Shown: in pieces, positions 5,424 through 12,168 of the stretch | How the letters are laid out: each line of letters starts with the position of its first letter | Numbering within the stretch: the first letter of the stretch is position 1 | NCBI GenBank assembly: GCA_038259855.1 | Contig: JBBSOJ010000083.1 | Coordinates: 1 to 12,168, forward strand | Length of the DNA: 12,168 nt | Direction: 5' to 3' | From: JBPOFM01 sp038259855 | GTDB taxonomy: Bacteria > Bacteroidota > Bacteroidia > Flavobacteriales > Flavobacteriaceae | Notes under the pieces: model-generated | Told to the model about the DNA's origin: nothing | Database searches by the model: none | Seen by the model: the letters and a program-made list of their open reading frames with translations, nothing else | Made by a program: the position numbers and the translations under genes

Positions 5424-6902
5424 TTACAATATGTATTCGGTTAAACATTCATTAGTTGCTAAAGGTTCAGGATCAGTATAACTGTTATTATTGTAAATTT
5501 TATAGGAGCTACTTATTGTACCTCCAAAAAGGGCATCGTTGGTTGCTCTAAATTCTAGGTCTATTTCAAATAAGCCATTACCTAAATCTGTATAGGTGCC
5601 TTCTCCTGCAATGGATATGGTATAGGTATTTCCATTTGTTCCTGCTATGGTAAGGAATTGTGGAATTACTAAGACTGTACCGTTGGTGGTGCTATTTCCG
5701 TTCTCTGGAAAAAATTCTATAGCTGACGGAATATTAAATCCAGGTGAGTTGGTCGAAGATGATGACTCATTAGAAAACCAACGCTTTAAATTAAATGGAT
5801 TTGTGGTTGCGGTTGGACTAGTAGTCGTATTAAATCCTATTTTAAAAGCATGATGGTAAATGTCATCTTGAGGATCGTTGTTGCCTAAATCATCAAAAAG
5901 CACGGCATTAGGATCATCAGCATTCACTACCACGGGAAAGGTAAATGCAAAAAAGGATTGCCATGCGCAAACTCCGTCATTATTAAAGTCGTTCCAGTGT
6001 TCACCAAAAGTACGATAGAAGCCATCTGATAGATTGTAGAAATTTGATGCTGTATTTACCGAATTGTCCCGTAGTGTATTGATAGGTTTTACAATTTGTA
6101 AAACTCTATTCCCAAAAGAAGTATAGAGGTCTGTGTCTACCAAGGAAATGATGGTTTGATAAAAAACATCATCATTTTGTAGATTTTCATTCAATTTTAA
6201 GGTGTAAGTAATGCTGTTTCTATTGGTGCCAAAATCTTCTTGGGTAAGTGTATAATCAAAGCCATCCAAAAATTGAAAGATTTCAGCACTTTCTATTTCC
6301 GAAGGAATATAACCATTAGGAAAATTAACTTTAAAGCTTATTTCTTCGCCAACTGTGCCCATTAATTCGAGACGGTTGGTTGATAGGGTATAAGTCGTGT
6401 TAACAGTTTCAAGATTTACTGTAAATTCGTCATTTGGTGCTTTAGAATTTAAATTCCCAATCGCTATGGAGGGATTCGATACCGATTCTAATTTAAAATT
6501 AATGCTTTGACTGGTGCTCCAACGTTCATTAAAATTAACATAAATAGTATCTGTAAGTTGTGCGCCATTGAAGGTCAATTGATTGGAAGGGGTCACACTG
6601 AAAGCCGATTCGTCACCATTGGAGGTCGTGCTAAAGTCAACCGTAACTGGTTTAGAAAGGGCAGTGGTTGAAAGCGTTACTGGAATCTTCAGTGTGTTGA
6701 CCGAAGCGTTAGCGTAGGACGACTGAGCAACGAGGCCTGAATTGACTGCAGGGTATTCTAAAGGTTGGTTGTTACTACTGACTAAAAAATTAAATCTCAC
6801 AAAAGACTGAAGGGCATAAGTTGCTTTTTGACCATCATCTGAGCTGCAGGCAATGAAAAGCACAATCCCAAAGAGTACTGCGGTTATTTTAATACGATTC
6901 AT
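5424..6902 (-). CDS. Beta-rich lipoprotein of unknown function in SusCD operon
   Basis: A 492-residue predicted lipoprotein that I cannot assign to a named family. The leader MNRIKITAVLFGIVLFIAC gives lipidated Cys19, followed by an SSDDG tether. Residues about 60-150 look like a Calx-beta-like sandwich (alternating strands, VTVDFSTTSNGDESAF, ending in SIAIGN). Residues 165-275 look like a second beta domain, and 280-492 form a distinct C-terminal domain. The last holds a DFNNDG calcium-loop-like motif (305-310), clustered Trp303 and Trp314, Cys312, Trp375, and Cys486 near the end; Cys312 and Cys486 could form a disulfide. The ATG at 6902 is chosen because it places the lipobox correctly; it overlaps the SusD stop by 14 bp, implying translational coupling. 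It occupies the slot where SusE/SusF-like surface binding lipoproteins usually sit, so a ligand-binding role is plausible. Its position 2 bp before the di-heme enzyme also allows a partner role. Confidence 0.85.
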   Translation of the reverse strand: MNRIKITAVLFGIVLFIACSSDDGQKATYALQSFVRFNFLVSSNNQPLEYPAVNSGLVAQSSYANASVNTLKIPVTLSTTALSKPVTVDFSTTSNGDESAFSVTPSNQLTFNGAQLTDTIYVNFNERWSTSQSINFKLESVSNPSIAIGNLNSKAPNDEFTVNLETVNTTYTLSTNRLELMGTVGEEISFKVNFPNGYIPSEIESAEIFQFLDGFDYTLTQEDFGTNRNSITYTLKLNENLQNDDVFYQTIISLVDTDLYTSFGNRVLQIVKPINTLRDNSVNTASNFYNLSDGFYRTFGEHWNDFNNDGVCAWQSFFAFTFPVVVNADDPNAVLFDDLGNNDPQDDIYHHAFKIGFNTTTSPTATTNPFNLKRWFSNESSSSTNSPGFNIPSAIEFFPENGNSTTNGTVLVIPQFLTIAGTNGNTYTISIAGEGTYTDLGNGLFEIDLEFRATNDALFGGTISSSYKIYNNNSYTDPEPLATNECLTEYIL

Positions 6903-8358
6903 TTTGCTGTAAGTTTGAGTTGAGGTTAATATTGGCCTGTGGAATAGGAAGCACATATTTAGGCGATGGGTAATTAAGATTACAGTTTTGCGAAATGCAG
7001 CCATTAGTTCTCACAATACCCTTTTGATGCCTTGCCAAATCGAAAATCAGATGACCTTCGAAGGCAAATTCCCTACGTTTTTCTAAAAGAAGTTCTTCTT
7101 CAAGGTTTTCAGTAGTGGTTAAAAGTGTGGAATTGGCTCTTGCTTTGATGATATTAATATTATCCTTGGCAACTTCAGATTGACCAAGTTGCAATGCTGC
7201 CTCAGCTTTAATAAAATAAAGCTCACTTAATCTGAAGGCTACAAAAGCGGCGTTACCTTGAAATTTTTTTGTGAAATAGTAAGGTAGGTTCTCCAAGTCA
7301 TCATTTATTAAGGTTGGAAGGTCTTGTTTCAAATACAGCTGATTACGAATGTCATTTGCTTCATAAAGTGACAAGAGATCTTGAGAAGCCACATATTTTT
7401 CGTAATCTAAAAGGGAAGTATAGCCAAAGTAAGCACTCATGGAGCCGCCAGTATCTCCTTCGGCATCAGTTGGTAAAGAAAATTCTAAAAGTGTCTCTGA
7501 AATAGGAACTTCCTGCTGTTCCCATTCTGAGATATAGTTGGAGGTGCTCGATAAGGAGACGCCTGAGGTTTGTAAGACTTCAGTTGCAGTATCAAAAGCT
7601 TTCTGCCAATCATTTTTAGATAAATAAACACGTGCTAAGATTGCTTTTGCGTTAATCGCATTAAAATAAGAGTAGCTCGGGCCTTCTTGCAATTGTGAAT
7701 TTGTAAAATTTGATAGGGCGGTTGAAAGATCTGTAATGATGAGATCATACGTTTCTGAAGCGGTTTTTCGTGAAGGATATGTAATGCCATCTTTAATAAT
7801 GCTGGTATTATAGACAATCCCTAAATGATTTGCTTGAGATGCAAAACTGTAATTTTGTGAGTAAACCAAGTTTAAGAGATAGTGTGCATAGGCTCTCATA
7901 GTCAATGCTTCTGCTGTCATTTGCTTTTTCTCTTCAGTAGTGGCGTCTTTAAGTGCTTCTACGTAATTTAGAATCAAATTGGCTTGGTTGACAATGTCGT
8001 AACTTTCATCGTAAAAGGATTTAAAATCACTAGTCCTGGCTTCGTCTTGAAAATCGTAAACCTTTTCAATGTTAATTGGCACTGTTATTTGACCTTGACT
8101 ATTACCACTCATTGATGGTGTGAAAGTGATATTACCTCCCTGTGTATCTGCATAAACAGCAAAGCGTTCACCTCTCACATTAGATTCAATAGAAGCATAG
8201 GTGCCGTTAAGAGCTTCAATAATTCCTCGCTTTGTAGATAGCTGTTCGTCAATTGAAGTTTGTGACCCTGGTTCTTCCTCCAGAAAGTCGCTACAGCTAT
8301 AGTTAAAGGAGACAAGTACTGTTAAAAGAATGCTGAATAATATCTTTTCTCTTTTCAT
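6889..8358 (-). CDS. SusD/RagB family nutrient-binding outer-membrane lipoprotein
   Basis: A 489-residue SusD-family lipoprotein, the surface lid that captures ligand over the SusC channel. The leader ends at Cys22 in NYSCSDFLEEEP, the characteristic start of mature SusD proteins. Helical, TPR-like segments include FYDESYDIVNQANLIL (115-130), AEALTMRAYAHYLLNLVY (149-166) and INAKAILARVYLSKNDW (235-251). The RagB/SusD C-terminal block is clear: RLSELYFIKAEAAL (376-389), LEKRREFAFEGHLIFDLAR (425-443) and the closing PIPQANINLNSNLQQN. A Cys454/Cys459 pair in the loop before the C-terminus may form a disulfide. Length is normal. It starts 3 bp after the SusC stop. Ligand class (glycan, peptide, other) cannot be read from the sequence; the relatively short RagB-like length fits either. 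Confidence 0.95.
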   Translation of the reverse strand: MKREKILFSILLTVLVSFNYSCSDFLEEEPGSQTSIDEQLSTKRGIIEALNGTYASIESNVRGERFAVYADTQGGNITFTPSMSGNSQGQITVPINIEKVYDFQDEARTSDFKSFYDESYDIVNQANLILNYVEALKDATTEEKKQMTAEALTMRAYAHYLLNLVYSQNYSFASQANHLGIVYNTSIIKDGITYPSRKTASETYDLIITDLSTALSNFTNSQLQEGPSYSYFNAINAKAILARVYLSKNDWQKAFDTATEVLQTSGVSLSSTSNYISEWEQQEVPISETLLEFSLPTDAEGDTGGSMSAYFGYTSLLDYEKYVASQDLLSLYEANDIRNQLYLKQDLPTLINDDLENLPYYFTKKFQGNAAFVAFRLSELYFIKAEAALQLGQSEVAKDNINIIKARANSTLLTTTENLEEELLLEKRREFAFEGHLIFDLARHQKGIVRTNGCISQNCNLNYPSPKYVLPIPQANINLNSNLQQNESY

Positions 8359-8361
8359 TTT

Positions 8362-11300
8362 CTAAAATTTTGCATTTAATCCTAAAGAAATTGTTCTGGC
8401 TTGGGGATAGGTAAATCTAAACTCCTTAATGCCATTTCTGTTAGGAGGACTTTTTTCTTTATACCAATAGGCAACGTTGGAAGCATCCACAAATATTGAT
8501 AAATTATCTAAAAAAGAAATTTGTTCTACTGGCACGCTGTAATTCAAATTGATATTACTGATTTTTAAATATGTGGCATCATACAGGAATTTACTCAAAT
8601 TTGGAATTACAGGATTGTTATTGGTTACAGCGGGTTGTAATACTACATCACCTTGATTACGCCAATAATCATATGCATTTACAGCAAGGTTTCGGTTTGT
8701 AGAGACGCGATATTGAGAAATCAGCTCATCTTCAGCCAAGAAATCACCACCTATTTGAAAAGTTCCTCTAATGGAAAGGCTAAGCTGCTTATTAAAGACG
8801 ATGGTATTATTAAAGCCGCCATAGGCATCTGGTTGATTGTCTCCAATTGGCACCCAATCAGAATTATTAAAAATACCATTGTAGGTGGGAGCGTCATAGA
8901 TTTTACCATCTTTCTCTAAAAGATCCCTTCCTGTTGCTGGATCAATACCTGCCCAGTTGATACCCCAGATTGTAGATGTGCTATAGCCTACTTTTTGCGC
9001 CAAGGCGCGTTGCGCTGTTGAGAAATCACTTCCTAAACCAACAAGTTCTGTAACCTTACTTTGCAAGGTTGATATATTAAAAGATGTAAACCACCTCAAG
9101 TTGTCATTTTCCATCCATTTTACTTTTGAGGAGAGTTCAAATCCTCTATTGTACATACTTGCGGCGTTTAATTGTACTGCACCATAGCCGGTCTCAGAAG
9201 GAATGTTTCTGCTAGTTATTAAATCTGTGATATTGTCATAGTAATACTCAAGAGATAACTCAAACTTGTCAAAAATGTTGAAATCCAACCCAACGTTGAA
9301 TTTTGTATTCTTTTCCCATCTTAATCCGCCGTTAGGAGCTGCAGAAGTTGAGGCTTTATCGAAGCCATTATAACCGTTTTGAGAGATATTGTACAACCCT
9401 TTGGAACGGTAAGAGCCAATTCTGGAATTTCCTGTTGTTCCGTAACTTACTTTCAGTTTTAAAAAGTCAATCCAATTAGTCTTTCCCAACCAATTTTCAT
9501 TACTTAAGATCCAACTTATACCTGCTCCACCATTATTGGCGACGTCAGAATCATCTCCAAAGACAGAACTTTGATCACGTCTAAAATTTGCTAAAACATA
9601 ATAGCGCCTTTTAAAATTGTAATTTATCTGTGAAAAAAGCGACGCCCGAGCATTATAACTGATGTCATCACTAAAGGTTTGGTTACCTATACTCTCGTCA
9701 ACGGTTGTTGCAGGATTATCATCTCTAATGGCATCCGAAACATTATTGATTATGTTAGGATTTACAAAACCACTACCTGAAGCATATTTGAAGTCGGCTT
9801 GATCTTTGGAGAGTTCAAACCCTATTAAGCCATCCAAATGATGATGTTCTGAAAGTTGTTTGTCATAGAGTACTTGTCCTTGCCAGTTCCATTTGGTGGA
9901 ATTTCGTTCATTGATTACGCGTCTGCCATAATTTGGATATGTTTCACCATCTAAAATAAAGGAGCCACTATAGCGTCCGCTCTCATTTTCTCCAGAGAAA
10001 TAGCGGTCTTGATCCTTGTCCTTAAAATCCAAGCCAAAAAGTGTTTTGAACTTCAATTCTTTAGTTAAATCATAGTTGATATCAATACTACCAACAAGAC
10101 CATAACTATTACTTATATTTCTATTTTGTTCTATAGCTGCCAATGGATTTCCCAGACCCGTTACACCAACAAAGGAAAAACTACCATCATCATTATATGG
10201 TGAAATTGTAGGAGCAAAGGCATAACTATAATAAATGTTTGGAGCTGTTTTCTTGATATAGCTAGGATTTAAAGAGACATTGATTTGAAAATTATTTTTA
10301 CGATACCCCAAATTGACATTGGCGTTGTATTGCTCCGTATTGTTGCCAAGTTGAGGCTCTTCAATTTTAAGGTAGCTCAAGCTTGTTCTGTAGGTCAGAG
10401 CTGAAGTGCCGCCGGAAACATTAAAATTGTATTTGTTGTATATTCCGCTGCCGTTAAGTAAATTAAACCAATTAGTATTGACACCGTTGTAAGGTGTGGG
10501 CGTGAAATTTGATGAACTATTGCTCAGATACTCATTTCTGAGTTCATTATATTGCGCACCGCTTAAATATTCTATCTGATTTATAGCACTCGAGACTCCC
10601 AATTGAGATGAAAATCCAAATTTCGCTTTCCCTTTTGTACCGCGTTTGGTAGTAATGATGATAACGCCATTGGCACCATCAGCTCCGTAAATACTTACTG
10701 CCGCTGCATCTTTTAAAACGGTAAAACTTTCAATATTTTCAGGAGATATCTGTGCCAGCGGATTGGATAGGTTTTCTCCAAACGAGCCACTTCCATCAAA
10801 AAAAGCATTATCAATGCCAATCTCTTCACCCATTATCACACCATCCACAATAATTAACGGTTGGGTTGAGGTGCCTAAATTAGTATTTCCTAAAGGCGTT
10901 AAGCTCCCTTGTCCACGAATATTTATTTTCACTGGCGTTCCCACACCTGTCGTGTTTTCAATCAACACACCAGCTATTTGTCCATCCACAAGTTTGTCAA
11001 TACTTTCAGCAGCTTGCTCAACAGCAATATCTTCAGAAGTCAAGGTTGAAATACTACCAACTATTTCTTCTTTCAGCTTTTTTGTGCCGTAAGAAGAGGT
11101 AATGACGATTTGATTTAGTTGATCTGCAAATTCTTCAAGATAGAATTTGAATTCAGTAGTGTTACCAACACGTTGTGTTAAGGGGTGCATACCTAGGTAT
11201 TGGACTTCCAAAACGATATTTGGAATATCATTTCCTTTTAGTAAATAGGTGAATTCGCCATCAATATTGGTAACAGCACCTACGCCTTTTCCCTTTATGA

Positions 11301-11718
11301 GAATTGTTGCTCCTGCCAACGGAAAATTATCTGATGCTGAAAGCACTTTTCCTGTAATTAAGCGTTGGTTTTGCTTAGTTGTTGCAGAGGATTGCGGAGC
11401 AATTTTTTCCGTCAAAAGAATTTGCTGGTCTTTTATGACATATGAAATAGGCATATTAAAAAATAGCCCATCTAAAGTTTGCGCAATTGTACCGTCGGAG
11501 ATATTGAAACTCACCTTTTGTGAATCATTGATTTTAGTTGAGTTGAGCATGACCCTAAAAGATGTTTGTTGCTCAATTTGCTTAATAACAGTACTTAAAG
11601 GTTCATTGCGTACATTAATATTGATGTTGCCATTTTGTGCCAAACCCATCCAACTGCATGAAATAATACAAATGATACAGATGTTCTTACTAAAATTTCC
11701 TCCTGTTTTTTTAGTCAT
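8362..11718 (-). CDS. SusC/RagA family TonB-linked outer-membrane transporter with STN domain
   Basis: A 1118-residue TonB-dependent transporter of the SusC/RagA family, importing ligand captured by SusD. Domains in order, numbered from the ATG at 11718, are a signal peptide (1-27, ending GLAQ), an STN signalling domain (about 33-103), a CarboxypepD-reg-like beta domain (about 120-195, ITGKVLSASDNFPLAGATI), a plug (about 205-360, containing IRGQGSL, LIIVDGVIM and the hallmark DAAAVSIYGADGANGVIIITTKRG), and a barrel ending in TISLGLNAKF with the terminal aromatic residue. STN domains occur in transporters that signal through FecR-type anti-sigma factors, and an FecR gene ends just upstream. 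The in-frame ATG at 11757 would be nearly leaderless relative to the promoter at 11766-11796 and puts extra residues before the signal peptide, so 11718 is preferred. Confidence 0.95.
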   Translation of the reverse strand: MTKKTGGNFSKNICIICIISCSWMGLAQNGNININVRNEPLSTVIKQIEQQTSFRVMLNSTKINDSQKVSFNISDGTIAQTLDGLFFNMPISYVIKDQQILLTEKIAPQSSATTKQNQRLITGKVLSASDNFPLAGATILIKGKGVGAVTNIDGEFTYLLKGNDIPNIVLEVQYLGMHPLTQRVGNTTEFKFYLEEFADQLNQIVITSSYGTKKLKEEIVGSISTLTSEDIAVEQAAESIDKLVDGQIAGVLIENTTGVGTPVKINIRGQGSLTPLGNTNLGTSTQPLIIVDGVIMGEEIGIDNAFFDGSGSFGENLSNPLAQISPENIESFTVLKDAAAVSIYGADGANGVIIITTKRGTKGKAKFGFSSQLGVSSAINQIEYLSGAQYNELRNEYLSNSSSNFTPTPYNGVNTNWFNLLNGSGIYNKYNFNVSGGTSALTYRTSLSYLKIEEPQLGNNTEQYNANVNLGYRKNNFQINVSLNPSYIKKTAPNIYYSYAFAPTISPYNDDGSFSFVGVTGLGNPLAAIEQNRNISNSYGLVGSIDINYDLTKELKFKTLFGLDFKDKDQDRYFSGENESGRYSGSFILDGETYPNYGRRVINERNSTKWNWQGQVLYDKQLSEHHHLDGLIGFELSKDQADFKYASGSGFVNPNIINNVSDAIRDDNPATTVDESIGNQTFSDDISYNARASLFSQINYNFKRRYYVLANFRRDQSSVFGDDSDVANNGGAGISWILSNENWLGKTNWIDFLKLKVSYGTTGNSRIGSYRSKGLYNISQNGYNGFDKASTSAAPNGGLRWEKNTKFNVGLDFNIFDKFELSLEYYYDNITDLITSRNIPSETGYGAVQLNAASMYNRGFELSSKVKWMENDNLRWFTSFNISTLQSKVTELVGLGSDFSTAQRALAQKVGYSTSTIWGINWAGIDPATGRDLLEKDGKIYDAPTYNGIFNNSDWVPIGDNQPDAYGGFNNTIVFNKQLSLSIRGTFQIGGDFLAEDELISQYRVSTNRNLAVNAYDYWRNQGDVVLQPAVTNNNPVIPNLSKFLYDATYLKISNINLNYSVPVEQISFLDNLSIFVDASNVAYWYKEKSPPNRNGIKEFRFTYPQARTISLGLNAKF

Positions 11719-11765
11719 TTTTAGATTAAAATTGATAGTCACCAGTGTTTTGAACATTTAAAAAT

Positions 11766-11796
11766 CAAAGATAAAGTCTAATTTTAAATTTCAAAA
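11766..11796 (-). promoter_or_regulatory. Bacteroidota-type promoter for the susC operon
   Basis: On the minus strand, TTTTG (11796-11792) is followed after 18 bp by TATCTTTG (11773-11766), a good fit to the Bacteroidota pattern of TTTG and TAnnTTTG. The predicted transcription start, at about 11759-11762, gives a leader of roughly 40 nt to the chosen susC ATG at 11718. It lies in the 110-bp gap after fecR, so susC and its downstream genes need not depend on read-through from fecR. It resembles a housekeeping-sigma promoter; the site used by the cognate ECF sigma factor is not identified. Confidence 0.65.
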
Positions 11797-11828
11797 GCTT
11801 ATTTAGAATTAATTTAAATAATATTAAT

Positions 11829-12168
11829 TTATTCATTTCTATTGCTATGGATGATGACTTGGGTTCCATCAATCTCATAATCAAATAAGGTATCCGCCTT
11901 GAGTAGGTCAAGAATTGTTTTGATATCTGAATCTTTAATTTTAAGTGTTCCTGTAAATTGCTGATGTGATAGATTGCGGTTATTATTTTGGATTGATACA
12001 TTAAAAGTACGTTCAAGTTTTTTTCTGATGAGATCAAAAGGAGTATTGTCAAACACTAGTTCGCCTTTTGTCCAAGCCTTGTCGATATCACTGTCAACAG
12101 TAGTAACTTCAAATTTTTGTTCACGTTCATTCCATACGCCTTTGTCATTAGGTTTGAGCTTAGCAGTA
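11829..12168 (-). CDS. FecR-family anti-sigma factor, C-terminal part (gene continues past the window edge)
   Basis: The last 112 residues of an FecR-type regulator, open to the right edge and lacking its start, cytoplasmic anti-sigma segment and transmembrane helix. The visible part ends in the FecR C-terminal (DUF4974-like) domain, recognised by KAWTKGELVFDNTPFDLI, then LERTFNVSI, FTGTLKI, IKTILDLLKA and YEIDGTQVIIH. In the family this periplasmic domain contacts the STN domain of a TonB-dependent transporter, and its proteolysis frees an ECF sigma factor. The adjacent STN-bearing SusC is the obvious partner; the sigma gene probably lies just outside the window. A GTG at 12056 could mimic a short gene start, but the frame is open and family-like upstream of it. 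Confidence 0.9.
   Translation of the reverse strand, partial: TAKLKPNDKGVWNEREQKFEVTTVDSDIDKAWTKGELVFDNTPFDLIRKKLERTFNVSIQNNNRNLSHQQFTGTLKIKDSDIKTILDLLKADTLFDYEIDGTQVIIHSNRNE

Noticed and set aside
6889..7004. Start of the orphan lipoprotein at 7004
   Set aside because: It would overlap SusD by over 100 bp and place 34 extra residues before a well-formed lipoprotein leader that begins at 6902.
11249..11761. 170-codon open frame antisense to the susC 5' end (also 10763-11092 and 8653-8919)
   Set aside because: These mirror the codon pattern of the strongly supported SusC frame, show no recognisable family and have no promoter. They are shadows.
11829..12056. Independent 75-codon gene starting at GTG 12056
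   Set aside because: The same frame stays open to the window edge with FecR-like sequence upstream, so it is the 3' end of a longer gene.

Overview
The window is AT-rich and looks like a chromosomal segment from a Bacteroidota bacterium, most likely Flavobacteriaceae. The support is a SusC/SusD pair, a type IX secretion (Por) C-terminal sorting domain, an FecR-type regulator next to an STN-bearing SusC, TAnnTTTG-type promoters, and an integrase of the form common in Bacteroidota.

Left part (1-2376, + strand): the 3' portion of a tyrosine recombinase comes first. It is interrupted by one extra T in a TTTT run (307-310), while everything after that point is intact in the +1 frame. A three-gene cassette follows, with start and stop codons overlapping: a small Cro/C1-type repressor (HipB-like), a 110-residue protein matching only the N-terminal lobe of HipA (HipS-like), and a 312-residue HipA-fold kinase (HipT-like). 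This is a tripartite HipBST-type toxin-antitoxin module, not a classical two-gene hipBA. Its control region (806-905) holds three 20-bp imperfect palindromes starting exactly 40 bp apart. The last one ends on the first base of the hipB start codon, and a TAnnTTTG promoter element lies between the second and third.

Middle (2377-2669): an intergenic stretch with one weak 51-codon ORF and a strong hairpin (2616-2648). The hairpin can serve as a shared terminator for the converging transcription units.

Right part (2670-12168, - strand): a compact operon, read right to left. It begins with the 3' end of an FecR-like anti-sigma gene, cut by the window edge. A well-formed Bacteroidota promoter (11766-11796) precedes a SusC-family TonB-dependent transporter with an N-terminal STN signalling domain. 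Next come a SusD-family lipoprotein, a beta-rich lipoprotein of unknown function, a di-heme cytochrome c peroxidase/MauG-family lipoprotein, and a T9SS-exported protein built of nine ELWxxDGT repeats. Gaps between these five genes are 3, -14, 2 and 25 bp, so co-transcription is very likely.

The probable logic is that substrate binding at SusC/SusD is relayed through the STN domain to FecR and an off-window sigma factor. The downstream surface and periplasmic proteins would then process or capture the ligand. No glycoside hydrolase or peptidase is visible in the window, so the substrate cannot be named. The most unusual points are the phased operator array of the hip module and the pairing of SusCD with a di-heme peroxidase, an uncharacterised lipoprotein and a secreted repeat protein.
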